NCBI GenBank assembly: GCA_903907745.1
Contig: CAIVPF010000109.1
Coordinates: 1 to 43,905, forward strand
Reading direction: 5' to 3'
DNA from: an uncultured Cytophagaceae bacterium
GTDB lineage: Bacteria; Bacteroidota; Bacteroidia; Cytophagales; Spirosomataceae
Length of the DNA: 43,905 bases
Positions 14,892 to 24,227 of this stretch are shown piece by piece (the first letter of the stretch is position 1; each line of letters opens with the position of its first letter). A model generated the notes under the pieces. The model was not told the DNA's origin and made no database searches. It saw only the letters and a list, made by a program, of their open reading frames with translations. A program made the position numbers and the translations under genes.

Positions 14892-16309
14892 TAATCTATT
14901 CGTTCACCTAATAATGTTCCTGTGGTACATTGTGTAATTTTCACTAAGACATAATCCCCTTTTTGTTCGTTCTTTTTAGGGAATACAACGACTTTTCCTG
15001 AATCACATTTCCCATAATGATGTGAATTTGATTTTTTTGAATCTCCTTCGACCAATACTATTTGCTGGGTTCCTACCATCATTTGATTACGGATTCCGGA
15101 ATGAAAGCGTTGTTTCGCAATGATTTCCGCTAATCTCCGTTTCTTGATTTCTTCAGGTATATCGTCAATGTATTTTTTAGCCGCTGGAGTTCCTGGTCTT
15201 TCTGAATAGGAAAACATGTATCCAAAATCGTATTGAACATAATCCATTAAGGATAGTGTTTCGGCATGGTCTTCTTCATTTTCTGTGCAAAATCCAGCAA
15301 TCATATCATGTGAAATACCACATGTATCACCTAAAATAGTCCGAATGGAATTAATTCGATCCATATACCATTCGCGGGTATAGGTGCGTTTCATTAAATC
15401 TAGGATTCGGTTACTACCGCTTTGTGCAGGTAAATGTATGTTTTTACAAATATTATCGTATTTCGCCATCATATACAAAACCTCATCATTGATATCTTTT
15501 GGATGTGATGTTGAAAAACGTACCCGAAGTTTCGGATTTAAAAGGGCTACTTGCTCTAATAAATTGGCAAATGAAATGATTTGATTTTTTTCTGAATCTT
15601 CGTACTTGTATGAATCCACATTTTGACCGAGTAATGTCACTTCTCGGTATCCCTCATTAAATAAGGTCTCACATTCGGATAGAATTGAAGCCATGTCCCG
15701 TGAACGTTCACGTCCCCGTGTATAGGGTACGACACAAAAAGAGCACATATTGTCACAACCCCGCATAATGCTAACGAATGCGGTGACCCCGTTGGAATGT
15801 AAGCGGACTGGTTCGATGTCACCATAGGTTTCATCACGGGATAAAAATACATTGATGGCCTTATCCTCGCTTTCTAGACTTTCAAGCAAATTTGGAAGGT
15901 CTCGATAGGCATCTGGACCAGCAACTAAATCCACAATCTTTTCTTCTTCAATTAATTTCGTTTTTAATCTTTCCGCCATGCAACCCAAAATTCCTATATT
16001 AAGCAATGGGTTTTTCGATTTAAGTGCTTGGAATCCTTTAAGGCGGTGACGAATTTTGGTTTCTGCATTTTCCCGGATGGCACAGGTATTCAATAAAATG
16101 GTGTCGGCTTCTTGGATATTATCCGTAGTACCATAGCCATGGTTCATCAAAATAGACGTGACTACTTCCGAATCTGCAAAATTCATTTGACATCCATAAC
16201 TTTCGATATAGACCTTTCCTTTGGATTTTTCACTTCCCATATTGCCTGAAATGCGCGGCACGTCTAGGCTCTGCATTTCTTCTTTTGAAAGTGTTTTTAA
16301 CTCTTGCAT
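14891..16309 (-). CDS. miaB: tRNA-2-methylthio-N6-dimethylallyladenosine synthase MiaB
   Basis: A 472-residue radical SAM methylthiotransferase that adds the 2-methylthio group to i6A37 of tRNAs. The N-terminal MTTase domain carries the three auxiliary-cluster cysteines ([25 protein letters not shown]); the radical SAM core has the CxxxCxxC motif in [19 protein letters not shown] near residue 186; a C-terminal TRAM RNA-binding domain closes the protein. Length is normal. A TAAATTTG promoter box and a palindrome lie just upstream. It is the first gene of a tightly packed minus-strand string, joined to the sigma-54 activator by a one-base overlap. Confidence 0.97.
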   Translation of the reverse strand: MQELKTLSKEEMQSLDVPRISGNMGSEKSKGKVYIESYGCQMNFADSEVVTSILMNHGYGTTDNIQEADTILLNTCAIRENAETKIRHRLKGFQALKSKNPLLNIGILGCMAERLKTKLIEEEKIVDLVAGPDAYRDLPNLLESLESEDKAINVFLSRDETYGDIEPVRLHSNGVTAFVSIMRGCDNMCSFCVVPYTRGRERSRDMASILSECETLFNEGYREVTLLGQNVDSYKYEDSEKNQIISFANLLEQVALLNPKLRVRFSTSHPKDINDEVLYMMAKYDNICKNIHLPAQSGSNRILDLMKRTYTREWYMDRINSIRTILGDTCGISHDMIAGFCTENEEDHAETLSLMDYVQYDFGYMFSYSERPGTPAAKKYIDDIPEEIKKRRLAEIIAKQRFHSGIRNQMMVGTQQIVLVEGDSKKSNSHHYGKCDSGKVVVFPKKNEQKGDYVLVKITQCTTGTLLGERID

Positions 16310-16332
16310 AAATTAAATAATGAAATCGATTA

Positions 16333-16340
16333 CAAATTTA
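16333..16340 (-). promoter_or_regulatory. -7 promoter box for the miaB gene string
   Basis: The minus strand reads TAAATTTG, an exact TAnnTTTG match about 23 bases before the miaB ATG. No -33 TTTG is seen at the right distance, which fits a promoter that depends on a bound factor. Confidence 0.5.
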
Positions 16341-16354
16341 TGACATTTTGGCAG
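16341..16354. promoter_or_regulatory. Dyad CTGCCA-N3-TGTCA abutting the miaB -7 box
   Basis: The minus strand reads CTGCCAAAATGTCA, directly against the -7 box on its upstream side, the usual place for an activator or repressor. The half-sites are the same as in the groES palindrome (CTGCCA, TGTCA), but the spacer is three rather than four bases. Confidence 0.35.
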
Positions 16355-16360
16355 ATTAAT

Positions 16361-17014
16361 CTATATGATTTTGCCTGAATTTAAATAGATAATTTGATCG
16401 GATTGTTTTGTTAATTGTTCGTTATGGGTGACCATAATGATTCTTTGTTGCCAATCATTTTTTAATTCAAGAAACAAATCATAGAGATTTTGGGCATTGG
16501 TGTTGTCGAGGTTTCCGGTTGGCTCGTCGGCAAGTAAAATACTAGGTTTATTGATTAAGGCGCGGGCTACAGCGATGCGCTGTTGTTCTCCACCAGATAG
16601 TTGGCTCGGATATTTTTTAGCTAGATGACTGATTCCTAGTTTCGTACAAATGTGGTTGTATAAATCTTTTTGTTCTTCGTTAATTTTTTTTTCTCGGATG
16701 TATAAGGGGAAATAGATGTTTTCTTCACAGGTAAATTCCCCCAATAAATTATGAAACTGAAATACGAATCCTAGTTTTTGATTTCGAAAAATCCCTTTAT
16801 CCTTTTCAGATAATTGGGCATATTCGATGCCATCCAGGGTAATTTGTCCTTTGTCGGCTTGATTTAATAGCCCTATAATTTGTAGCAGCGTGCTTTTTCC
16901 TGATCCAGAAGGGCCCAAAATGGAAACCAACTCGTTTGTTTTTACTTGAAAAGAAATGTCATTTAGAATTAATTGGGACCCGTATGATTTTGAAATGTTT
17001 TTTAATTCTAACAT
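16361..17014 (-). CDS. ABC transporter ATPase, LolD/MacB type
   Basis: A 217-residue ATP-binding subunit. Walker [10 protein letters not shown] at about residues 34-42, Q-loop in [12 protein letters not shown] near 88, signature LSGGEQQR near 139, Walker [13 protein letters not shown] near 160 and the H-loop in IIMVTHNE near 192. The SGGEQQRVAVARAL and DEPTGNLD pattern is that of the LolD/MacB/FtsE class, which power lipoprotein release or mechanotransmission rather than import. No permease gene lies next to it, so the partner is encoded elsewhere. It is divergent from sucC and ends 51 bases before the miaB start. Confidence 0.9.
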   Translation of the reverse strand: MLELKNISKSYGSQLILNDISFQVKTNELVSILGPSGSGKSTLLQIIGLLNQADKGQITLDGIEYAQLSEKDKGIFRNQKLGFVFQFHNLLGEFTCEENIYFPLYIREKKINEEQKDLYNHICTKLGISHLAKKYPSQLSGGEQQRIAVARALINKPSILLADEPTGNLDNTNAQNLYDLFLELKNDWQQRIIMVTHNEQLTKQSDQIIYLNSGKII

Positions 17015-17110
17015 TTTTTTGTCTTTTTTTTAGAATATTGAATAGAATCGACAACTTTTTAAAAGTTTGGCAAATAAATAGTAATTTCACGAAATAAAAA
17101 TTTTTACTAA

Positions 17111-18301
17111 ATGAATATTCACGAATACCAAGCAAAGGAAATTTTAAAAGGTTACGGAGTAAAGATTCAAGAGGGAATTGTTGTGGATCAAGTCGCAGAT
17201 GCGATATCAGCAGCAGAGGCGTTAAAAGCTCAAACGGGAACAGGTTGGTTTGTGGTTAAAGCACAAATTCATGCGGGTGGAAGAGGAAAAGGAGGCGGAG
17301 TTAAATTAGCGAAGAGTCTTGATGAAGTAAAGGAGCGTGTTTCTCAAATTTTGGGCATGCAATTAATTACGCATCAAACAGGCCCAGAGGGTAAATTGGT
17401 GAATAAGGTTTTAATTAGTGAGGATGTTTATTATCCTGGTGCTTCAGAGCCGAAAGAATATTATCTATCCATTTTATTAGATCGTGCGCGTGCCTGTAAT
17501 GTAATTATGGCTAGTACGGAGGGTGGGATGGATATCGAGGAGGTGGCTGAACATAGTCCTGAAAAAATTGTAAAAGAATGGATTGATCCTCGCGTAGGAT
17601 TGCAAGATTTCCAAGCTCGGAAAGTTGCTTTTTCCTTAGGTTTAAGTGGTCAAGCTTTTAAAGAGATGGTTAAATTTATCCAATCTTTATACAAGGCATA
17701 TGTGGAAACAGATTCATCTATGTTCGAAATCAATCCCGTTTTAAAGACATCGGATGACAAGATTTTGGCGGTGGATGCGAAGGTTAACTTAGATGATAAT
17801 GCCTTGTTCCGTCACAAAGACTTAGCTGTTTTGCGTGATACTTCAGAAGAGGATCCTTTAGAGGTGGAAGCGTCTGAAAATGATTTGAATTATGTGAAGT
17901 TGGATGGCAACGTGGGTTGCATGGTCAATGGAGCCGGTTTAGCGATGGCGACTATGGATATTATCAAATTATCTGGTGGTGAACCCGCTAATTTCCTGGA
18001 TGTGGGGGGTGGAGCTAATGCTAAAACGGTGGAAGCTGGTTTTCGTATCATCTTACAAGATCCAAATGTTAAGGCTATTTTGATTAATATCTTTGGTGGA
18101 ATTGTTCGGTGTGATCGGGTAGCGAATGGGGTAGTTGAGGCCTATAAAAACATTGGTCAAATTAATGTACCTATCATCGTTCGTTTACAAGGAACGAATG
18201 CGGAGGAAGGTGCTGCGATTATCAACAATTCTGGTTTAAAGGTATTTTCAGCTGTTTTATTAAAAGATGCTGCAAAATTAGTTTCAGAAGTTTTAAAATA
18301 A
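17111..18301 (+). CDS. sucC: Succinyl-CoA synthetase (ADP-forming), beta subunit
   Basis: A 396-residue beta subunit that with SucD forms succinate, CoA and ATP from succinyl-CoA in the TCA cycle. The ATP-grasp domain starts at [17 protein letters not shown], with [21 protein letters not shown] near 45 and [25 protein letters not shown] near 200 (metal and nucleotide site); the C-terminal CoA-ligase domain has [27 protein letters not shown] and [14 protein letters not shown]. Length is normal. sucD is not adjacent; the next gene is an FAH-family hydrolase 16 bases on. Confidence 0.97.
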   Translation: MNIHEYQAKEILKGYGVKIQEGIVVDQVADAISAAEALKAQTGTGWFVVKAQIHAGGRGKGGGVKLAKSLDEVKERVSQILGMQLITHQTGPEGKLVNKVLISEDVYYPGASEPKEYYLSILLDRARACNVIMASTEGGMDIEEVAEHSPEKIVKEWIDPRVGLQDFQARKVAFSLGLSGQAFKEMVKFIQSLYKAYVETDSSMFEINPVLKTSDDKILAVDAKVNLDDNALFRHKDLAVLRDTSEEDPLEVEASENDLNYVKLDGNVGCMVNGAGLAMATMDIIKLSGGEPANFLDVGGGANAKTVEAGFRIILQDPNVKAILINIFGGIVRCDRVANGVVEAYKNIGQINVPIIVRLQGTNAEEGAAIINNSGLKVFSAVLLKDAAKLVSEVLK

Positions 18302-18317
18302 GAGGAGATCGGGTTTT

Positions 18318-18926
18318 ATGAAATTTGTTTGCATTGGACGTAATTATGTAGATCATATTAAAGAGCTATCGAATGATAGGCCAAGCGAACCTGTCGTTTT
18401 CATAAAACCTGATACGGCTTTATTAGATCAAAATATTTTTTATTATCCTCGTTTTTCCAAGGACGTACATTATGAATTGGAATTAGTGTTTCGGATTTCT
18501 AAAATCGGAAAGAATATTGAATCCAAATATGCTCATAAGTACATTGATGCCTATGGCTTGGGAATTGATTTTACGGCGAGGGATGTACAAGCTAAGCTAA
18601 AAGAAAAAGGATTGCCTTGGGAAAAAGCGAAGGCTTTTAATGGCTCAGCTTTTTTATCAGGATTAAAGCCTTTTGATCCTATTTTACTAGATAATCCTAT
18701 TTATTTTCATTTAGAAGTAAATGGGCAAAAAGTACAGGATGGTGATTCTTCTTTGATGATTTGGAATGTTTCGGAATTAATTGAAGATGTTTCTACCTAT
18801 TTCACCTTAAAAACAGGTGATATTATTTTTACAGGTACCCCTGCGGGTGTAGGTCCTGTTCAAATAGGAGATAAGCTAGCAGGATTCCTGGGATCCGAAA
18901 AATTATTTGAATTAACAATCGCATGA
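18318..18926 (+). CDS. Fumarylacetoacetate hydrolase family protein
   Basis: A 202-residue single-domain FAH-fold enzyme. It begins MKFVCIGRNYVDHIKEL, and has PVVFIKPDTALL near 25, the metal ligands in HYELELVFRISKIGKNI (Glu pair near 51-53), a conserved GLGIDFTARDVQ near 76, and the closing GDIIFTGTPAGVGP near 172. Small bacterial members of this family include oxaloacetate tautomerase/decarboxylase and acylpyruvate hydrolases; the substrate cannot be chosen from sequence. It overlaps bcp by 4 bases. Its place between sucC and transketolase would suit a role in keeping TCA-cycle oxaloacetate in the keto form, but that is inference. Confidence 0.88.
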   Translation: MKFVCIGRNYVDHIKELSNDRPSEPVVFIKPDTALLDQNIFYYPRFSKDVHYELELVFRISKIGKNIESKYAHKYIDAYGLGIDFTARDVQAKLKEKGLPWEKAKAFNGSAFLSGLKPFDPILLDNPIYFHLEVNGQKVQDGDSSLMIWNVSELIEDVSTYFTLKTGDIIFTGTPAGVGPVQIGDKLAGFLGSEKLFELTIA

Positions 18927-19369
18927 AACCCATTGTAGGCCAAGCAGCACCATTGTTCCAAAAAACGGATTCAGATGGTCAATTAATTGATTTAAATGCT
19001 CTTCGTGGCAAAAAAATAGTGCTGTATTTTTATCCTAAAGATGATACTCCCGGATGTACAGCGCAAGCTTGTAACCTAAATGAAAATTTAGATAAACTTC
19101 AAGCAGATGGTTTTGTTGTCATCGGAGTTAGCATTGACTCAGATGCTGCTCATACTAAATTCAAGAAAAAATATCAGTTGAATTTTTCGCTTTTAGCGGA
19201 TACGGATCATGCCTTGGTTGAGGCTTATGGCGTCTGGGTAGAAAAATCCATGTATGGAAAAACATATATGGGTACGGCTCGGACAACTTTTATTATTAAT
19301 GAGGAGGGAATTATTTCAGATGTCATTGAGAAAGTGGATACAAAAAATCATACCTCACAAATCCACTAG
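18923..19369 (+). CDS. bcp: Thioredoxin-dependent thiol peroxidase, Bcp/PrxQ type
   Basis: A 148-residue peroxiredoxin. The active site DDTPGCTAQACNLNE (residues 40-54) has the peroxidatic and resolving cysteines five positions apart in the same helix, the hallmark of atypical 2-Cys Bcp/PrxQ enzymes. KKIVLYFYPKDDTPGCT, VIGVSIDSDAAHTKFKKKY and the late GTARTTFIINEEG are also typical. It reduces hydroperoxides using thioredoxin. This is the second peroxiredoxin of the window, of a different class from the Prx6-type one. It overlaps the FAH gene by 4 bases and precedes the transketolase genes by 11. Confidence 0.94.
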   Translation: MKPIVGQAAPLFQKTDSDGQLIDLNALRGKKIVLYFYPKDDTPGCTAQACNLNENLDKLQADGFVVIGVSIDSDAAHTKFKKKYQLNFSLLADTDHALVEAYGVWVEKSMYGKTYMGTARTTFIINEEGIISDVIEKVDTKNHTSQIH

Positions 19370-19380
19370 TCACTTTTATT

Positions 19381-20238
19381 ATGCAAACACAAGAATTAGA
19401 AAAAATTGCTTCTCAGGTTCGTCGTGATATATTACGTATGGTTCATGGGTGTCAATCAGGTCATCCAGGTGGTTCCTTAGGTTGTACAGATTTACTCGTC
19501 GAATTGTATTTTAATGCAATGAATTTACAAAGCGATTCTTCAGGTAATGTTGTCTTTCAAATGAACGGGGCAGGAGAAGATGTTTTCTATTTATCCAATG
19601 GACACATTTCGCCTTTAATTTACAGTGTTCTTGCCCGGAGAGGATATTTTCCTATCCATGAATTAGCCTCTTTTAGAAAAATTAATTCTCGTTTACAAGG
19701 ACATCCAACGCCTCATGAACATTTAGAAGGTATTCGTATCGCTTCAGGATCCTTAGGTCAAGGGTTAAGTGTGGCTATCGGAACTGCTCAAGCGAAGAAA
19801 TTATCAAAGGATTCTTCATTCGTATTTTGTTTAATGGGTGATGGAGAACAAAATGAAGGTCAAGTGTGGGAAGCAGCTATGTATGCACCTCATCATCAAG
19901 TGGATAATTTAATTGCTTTTATTGATGTAAATGGCCAGCAAATCGACGGTCCTACTGATAAAGTCATGAATAATCGTGATTTAGGCGAAAAATACAAAGC
20001 TTTCGGATGGGAGATTTTGCATATGAATGGGAATGATGCTCAGGATGTGCAGATTACTGTGGCAAAAGCGAAAGCTTTATGTGGCAAAGGTTCACCAATC
20101 ATGGTCTTGATGCAAACAGAAATGGGAGCAGGTGTAGATTTTATGATGGGAAGTCATAAATGGCATGGAGTCGCTCCGAATGACCAACAATTATCCGATG
20201 CATTAGCTCAATTAACAGAAACCCTAGGAGATTACTAA
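19381..20238 (+). CDS. Transketolase, N-terminal (thiamine diphosphate) subunit
   Basis: A 285-residue N-terminal half of transketolase. LEKIASQVRRDILRMVHGCQ, SGHPGGSLGCTDLLVELYF, LSNGHISPLIYSVLARRGYF, and the thiamine diphosphate motif CLMGDGEQNEGQVWEAAMY (GDG...N) are all present, as is GHPTPHEHLEGIRIASGSLGQG split over the substrate loop. With the next gene it forms the two-subunit transketolase of the pentose phosphate pathway. Split transketolase genes are common in Bacteroidota, Clostridia and archaea, so this is not a frameshift: the second half has its own start codon one base after this stop. Confidence 0.95.
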   Translation: MQTQELEKIASQVRRDILRMVHGCQSGHPGGSLGCTDLLVELYFNAMNLQSDSSGNVVFQMNGAGEDVFYLSNGHISPLIYSVLARRGYFPIHELASFRKINSRLQGHPTPHEHLEGIRIASGSLGQGLSVAIGTAQAKKLSKDSSFVFCLMGDGEQNEGQVWEAAMYAPHHQVDNLIAFIDVNGQQIDGPTDKVMNNRDLGEKYKAFGWEILHMNGNDAQDVQITVAKAKALCGKGSPIMVLMQTEMGAGVDFMMGSHKWHGVAPNDQQLSDALAQLTETLGDY

Positions 20239-20239
20239 C

Positions 20240-21193
20240 ATGGCTCAATATACTTTCGATACAAAAAAAGATACTCGTTCAGGATTTGGAGCCGGAATGG
20301 AATATTTAAGCTTGAACAATCCCAAAGTTGTGGCTTTATGTGCTGATTTAATCGGTTCTTTAAAGTTAGAAGCATTTATCAAAAATAGTCCAGAACGCTT
20401 TTTTCAGACAGGTATCGCCGAAGCAAATATGATAGGGATATCTGCTGGTTTGGCGATTGGGGGATTTATTCCTTTTGCTACTACCTTTGCAAATTTTGGA
20501 ACGGGTAGAGTGTATGATCAAATACGTCAATCCATAGCCTATTCAGGTAAAAATGTTAAAATTGCATGTAGTCATGCTGGTTTAACCTTAGGAGAAGATG
20601 GTGCTACGCATCAAATTCTAGAGGATCTTGGTTTAATGAAAATGCTACCCGGCATGGTTGTTATTAATCCTTGTGATTACAACCAGACTAAAGCGGCTAC
20701 GATTGCTGTAGCTTCTTACGAGGGTCCGGTCTATCTTCGATTTGGACGTCCTGTCGTTCCAGTTTTCACCCCCGAAAATCAAACATTTGAAATAGGTAAA
20801 GCTATTCATTTAATGGAAGGTTCGGACGTAAGTATTTTCGCAACGGGTCATTTGGTCTGGGAAGCTATTTTAGCAGCTGAAATATTAAAGGAAAAAGGTA
20901 TTCATGCCGATGTGATTAATATTCACACAATCAAACCATTAGATACCCAAGCGATATTAAAATCTGTCCTTAAAACGGGTTGTGTTGTTAGTGCTGAGGA
21001 ACATCAATTAAATGGTGGCTTGGGAGATTCCATTGCGCAGTATTTATCCTTACATAAGCCTACACCAATGGAATACGTAGGAGTTATGGATTCTTTCGGA
21101 GAGTCGGGCAAACCAGCTGAGTTAATGGAAAAATATGGCTTGAATGCTGCTTCTATTGTTGAGAAAGCATTAAAAGCTATCGCAAGGAAATAA
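20240..21193 (+). CDS. Transketolase, C-terminal (pyrimidine-binding) subunit
   Basis: A 317-residue partner of the preceding gene. It has the pyrimidine-binding domain (residues 10-170; SGFGAGMEYLSLNNPKVVAL, FFQTGIAEANMIGISAGLAI with the catalytic Glu, then FATTFANFGTGRVYDQIRQS, HAGLTLGEDGATHQ) and the C-terminal transketolase domain (residues 185-310; ATGHLVWEAILAAEIL, INIHTIKPLD, then EEHQLNGGLGDSIAQ). Both halves together give the length of a whole transketolase. It is convergent with the tamL-like gene with a gap of one base. Confidence 0.95.
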   Translation: MAQYTFDTKKDTRSGFGAGMEYLSLNNPKVVALCADLIGSLKLEAFIKNSPERFFQTGIAEANMIGISAGLAIGGFIPFATTFANFGTGRVYDQIRQSIAYSGKNVKIACSHAGLTLGEDGATHQILEDLGLMKMLPGMVVINPCDYNQTKAATIAVASYEGPVYLRFGRPVVPVFTPENQTFEIGKAIHLMEGSDVSIFATGHLVWEAILAAEILKEKGIHADVINIHTIKPLDTQAILKSVLKTGCVVSAEEHQLNGGLGDSIAQYLSLHKPTPMEYVGVMDSFGESGKPAELMEKYGLNAASIVEKALKAIARK

Positions 21194-21194
21194 T

Positions 21195-23486
21195 TTAAAA
21201 CGGATATCCAATTCCGATATTAAATTCAATTGGGTTTTCTCCTGAACTAAATGAAGTTTCGGAGAGGACCCATTTTTTGTTCATAGGGTTTGCTGGATTA
21301 ATTACTTTCGTGGCTAGATCTAAGCGAAGTAAAAAATAATTGAAATCCCAACGAAGGCCAAAACCAGTTCCTACCGCTATTTGATTAATAAATGAATCTA
21401 CCTTGAACCGACCACTTTCATTAGGAGTATCCGTTAGTGACCAAATGTTTCCTGCATCTATAAAAAATGCACCATTCATATCGCCCAAAAATTTAAACAT
21501 GTTGAAACGGTATTCAATTGAACTTTCTAATAAAACACTACCTGGTTGCTCGATTAATGTCGATCCTGCTTGATATGCTCCAGGCCCCAATCTTCTAGGT
21601 TTCCAAGCGCGTAAACTACTAGGACCTCCTATGAAAAAATTCTTTTCATAAGGTAATTGAAAATCATTTTCTGCCCCATACGCATAGGCAATGCCACCAA
21701 TAAACTTATAAGCAATTTGGGACTTTCTTTTAAGACCTATAAAGTGATATTTTCGATAATCGAAATTGAACCGTAGATACCGATAAAACTGCATATTTTG
21801 ATTATTGCCAAGTAGGTTTTCAACAAATTTTATTTTATTATCTGGTAATAGATTTAAACTCGTTCCTCCTGATTCAATTGCCATGGTTAAGGCTTTACCT
21901 TCTACTAAGCCATTGGAAGGTAAAAATGTCCGATGGATATATGCAAAATTAACACTTGACACAAAACTAGGGTTAAAGCTTCGATATAGGTTATTGCCTT
22001 TGATGCGTAGATCTTCTAAGTAATTTTGAAATAACTGGGATGTACTTGTATTTGGATAATTGGTATTTAATACGTTCAAATCCACTAGGGACATTTGGAA
22101 AAATGTAAATGCAGATTTACGCCATATATACTTTTGAAAAACTTTAAAATTTGTTCGATTGTATTCAGGTCGGTCGATGTAATCATATCCAAGGCCTATT
22201 TGTGTTTTAGCTCCATAATAATCGCCTAATTTAGATTTTAGGGGCTTAGGAAGAAATAAGGTTGGAAAATTAGCGGTTGCCCCTAAATTGATTTCTAAAT
22301 TTTTTCTGGTTACATCGGTATTAATAAAACCTGCTTGTGCTTCAAAGCCTAGTCGACCTGAAAATTCTAAAAAGTCTAGGTCAGAAAATACACGTCTAAT
22401 TTTTAGAGAATTCGTAATAAATGGTCCCGGAATGCCACGAAAAGAGCTACCGCCTAATTCCGAACTTAAATTGTATTTATCATTTCTAACTAATTCTATT
22501 TTTGGGAAAATACGCGTGCTTATTGTATCAAATTGTACAGAAACGGATTTAAATTGATCTGTTTCATAAATATTTTGGAGGCTATAATTTAGTTTGTCAA
22601 TTGAATATAAATCATTCTCTTTAATACTAACTAAGTTCTTTAATTGGGTAGAAGAACTAGATATTTTATTGATGCTAGATGCATTTACATCATCGAGGTA
22701 TTCATTTTCTCGAAAATCTACAGGTCCATAACGAAATAGGCGATCATATACGTTATTTTGTTGATTAGCCTTAAAATCAGGAATGGTGTAAACTAAGCTG
22801 ATTTTTTGAAGACTTGTGTCCTTTAAATCATTGATTTTAACCCCAATGGCTTCTGGGGAAAAGTAGAAGTATCCTTTATTTTTCAAATAATTCGCTAAAC
22901 CTTCTTTTTCTTTTTTGATTATATCTAATTCAAGCGTTTTAAATGGGCGAATTAGGCTTTCCTTTTGTAAATACTTCTGAATTTCTTCAGCCAAAATAGG
23001 ATTATTAATGGATACAGAATCTTGTTTGGTAAATTCACTTACTGGACCTTCTTGAACGAAATAATTTATATTATAAGCGTTTTTTAATGTTTTTAGGGTA
23101 TCAATTGAGTAGCTTATTTTATTCTTAATATACCCTTTCGATCGATAAAACTTTTTTAAAGCCTGTACATTTAATTCGATTTCATTTTCTATAAATAGGC
23201 TTGGTGTTTTTTTGAAAAAACGAATAAAGGACTGCTTTTTGTGAATGGAATCTTTGAAATTCCTTTTATGTTGAAGATACGAGTTATAACGTAGGGATAT
23301 ATATCTAGTGTTGCTTTCTTTTAAACCCGCTATATTTGTCCGAATATCTTCGGTTATTATATTTTTATTACCGAAAATTCTTATCTGGTTGATACTTGGC
23401 TTTTGAATCACATAAGTTGAATAGTCTCCACATGAAAATAGGAGGAAAGCCAAACTAGAAAGAATAATTATGGATCTTAATTTCAA
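21195..23486 (-). CDS. BamA/Omp85-superfamily outer membrane lipoprotein, TamL-like
   Basis: A 763-residue outer-membrane protein. The signal peptide MKLRSIIILSSLAFLLFSCG ends in a lipobox, so the mature protein is N-terminally lipidated, as reported for TamL of Bacteroidota and unlike proteobacterial TamA. POTRA-type repeats fill roughly residues 30-330 (INQIRIFGNKNIITEDIRTN is the first), and the C-terminal half is a 16-stranded D15 barrel with NFFIGGPSSLRAWKPRRLGP (the VRGF/Y-type loop 6 motif region) near 660, ending in the outer-membrane type aromatic GIGYPF. It probably inserts or assembles outer-membrane proteins. The start is TTG at 23486, only 3 bases from the divergent methyltransferase ATG. 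Confidence 0.88.
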   Translation of the reverse strand: MKLRSIIILSSLAFLLFSCGDYSTYVIQKPSINQIRIFGNKNIITEDIRTNIAGLKESNTRYISLRYNSYLQHKRNFKDSIHKKQSFIRFFKKTPSLFIENEIELNVQALKKFYRSKGYIKNKISYSIDTLKTLKNAYNINYFVQEGPVSEFTKQDSVSINNPILAEEIQKYLQKESLIRPFKTLELDIIKKEKEGLANYLKNKGYFYFSPEAIGVKINDLKDTSLQKISLVYTIPDFKANQQNNVYDRLFRYGPVDFRENEYLDDVNASSINKISSSSTQLKNLVSIKENDLYSIDKLNYSLQNIYETDQFKSVSVQFDTISTRIFPKIELVRNDKYNLSSELGGSSFRGIPGPFITNSLKIRRVFSDLDFLEFSGRLGFEAQAGFINTDVTRKNLEINLGATANFPTLFLPKPLKSKLGDYYGAKTQIGLGYDYIDRPEYNRTNFKVFQKYIWRKSAFTFFQMSLVDLNVLNTNYPNTSTSQLFQNYLEDLRIKGNNLYRSFNPSFVSSVNFAYIHRTFLPSNGLVEGKALTMAIESGGTSLNLLPDNKIKFVENLLGNNQNMQFYRYLRFNFDYRKYHFIGLKRKSQIAYKFIGGIAYAYGAENDFQLPYEKNFFIGGPSSLRAWKPRRLGPGAYQAGSTLIEQPGSVLLESSIEYRFNMFKFLGDMNGAFFIDAGNIWSLTDTPNESGRFKVDSFINQIAVGTGFGLRWDFNYFLLRLDLATKVINPANPMNKKWVLSETSFSSGENPIEFNIGIGYPF

Positions 23487-23489
23487 AGG

Positions 23490-24227
23490 ATGTTAACGAA
23501 TAAACAAATAAAGTTAATTAATTCCCTACATTCTAAAAAAGGACGTAAGGAGTCAGATTTATTTTTGGTGGAAGGTGAAAAAGGAATTCAAGAATTATTC
23601 TCCTCTCATTATGTTATAAAATTACTTGTTTTAAATGAAACACAAACAAATTTTCTTGATCAAATAAAGGATGTAGAAATAGTCTTTGTTTCAGAAGAGG
23701 AGCTAATTAAATTATCTAGCCTGACTACAAACACCTTTGGTTTTGCGGTCGTTCAGGCAGTTTTTTATGAATTACCTATTTTTCGTTTTGATGACCAAAT
23801 GACTTTGGTTTTAGATGGTGTCCGGGATCCAGGTAATTTAGGGACAATTATCCGAATATGTGATTGGTATGGTGTAAAGCAAGTAATCTTGTCATCTGAT
23901 TCTACGGAATTCTATAATCCAAAGGTTATATCCGCTAGTATGGGTTCTTTTTCTCGTATCAAGTTTTTGTATACTGAGCTAGCTGAGTTTTTGAAAAAAC
24001 AGGCCCATTTACCAGTGATTGCCGCAAAACTAGATGGCGTATCTATCTATTCCTATACATTTCCTTCTGCAGGCTTTTTAGTGATGGGCAATGAATCCGT
24101 TGGAATCCGCGCAAATCTTTTGCCTTATTTCACGGATTCGATTAGTATTCCTCGAATTGGAATGGCTGAATCTTTAAATGTGGCTATTTCAACAGGAATT
24201 ATCTTAGACAATTTCAGAAGAAATTAA
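23490..24227 (+). CDS. SpoU/TrmH-family RNA 2'-O-methyltransferase
   Basis: A 245-residue SPOUT methyltransferase that likely modifies ribose in 23S rRNA or tRNA. An N-terminal substrate-binding domain (residues 1-85; LINSLHSKKGRKESDLFLVEGEKG) precedes the knotted domain: motif 1 DGVRDPGNLGTIIRICDWYG near 110, motif 2 LVMGNESVGI near 198, motif 3 ISIPRIGMAESLNVAIST near 220. The pattern fits the RlmB/TsnR/AviRb group; the target nucleotide cannot be told. It is head-to-head with the tamL-like gene and its 3' end overlaps the yhhQ gene by 4 bases. Confidence 0.9.
   Translation: MLTNKQIKLINSLHSKKGRKESDLFLVEGEKGIQELFSSHYVIKLLVLNETQTNFLDQIKDVEIVFVSEEELIKLSSLTTNTFGFAVVQAVFYELPIFRFDDQMTLVLDGVRDPGNLGTIIRICDWYGVKQVILSSDSTEFYNPKVISASMGSFSRIKFLYTELAEFLKKQAHLPVIAAKLDGVSIYSYTFPSAGFLVMGNESVGIRANLLPYFTDSISIPRIGMAESLNVAISTGIILDNFRRN

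Noticed and set aside
17066-17088. Vegetative promoter upstream of sucC
   Set aside because: TTTG is followed after only 12 bases by TAATTTCA, which has two mismatches to the -7 box; spacing and match are both poor.
19381-21193. Frameshifted transketolase
   Set aside because: Both halves have clean starts and stops one base apart and complete domains. Two-gene transketolase is normal in this phylum.
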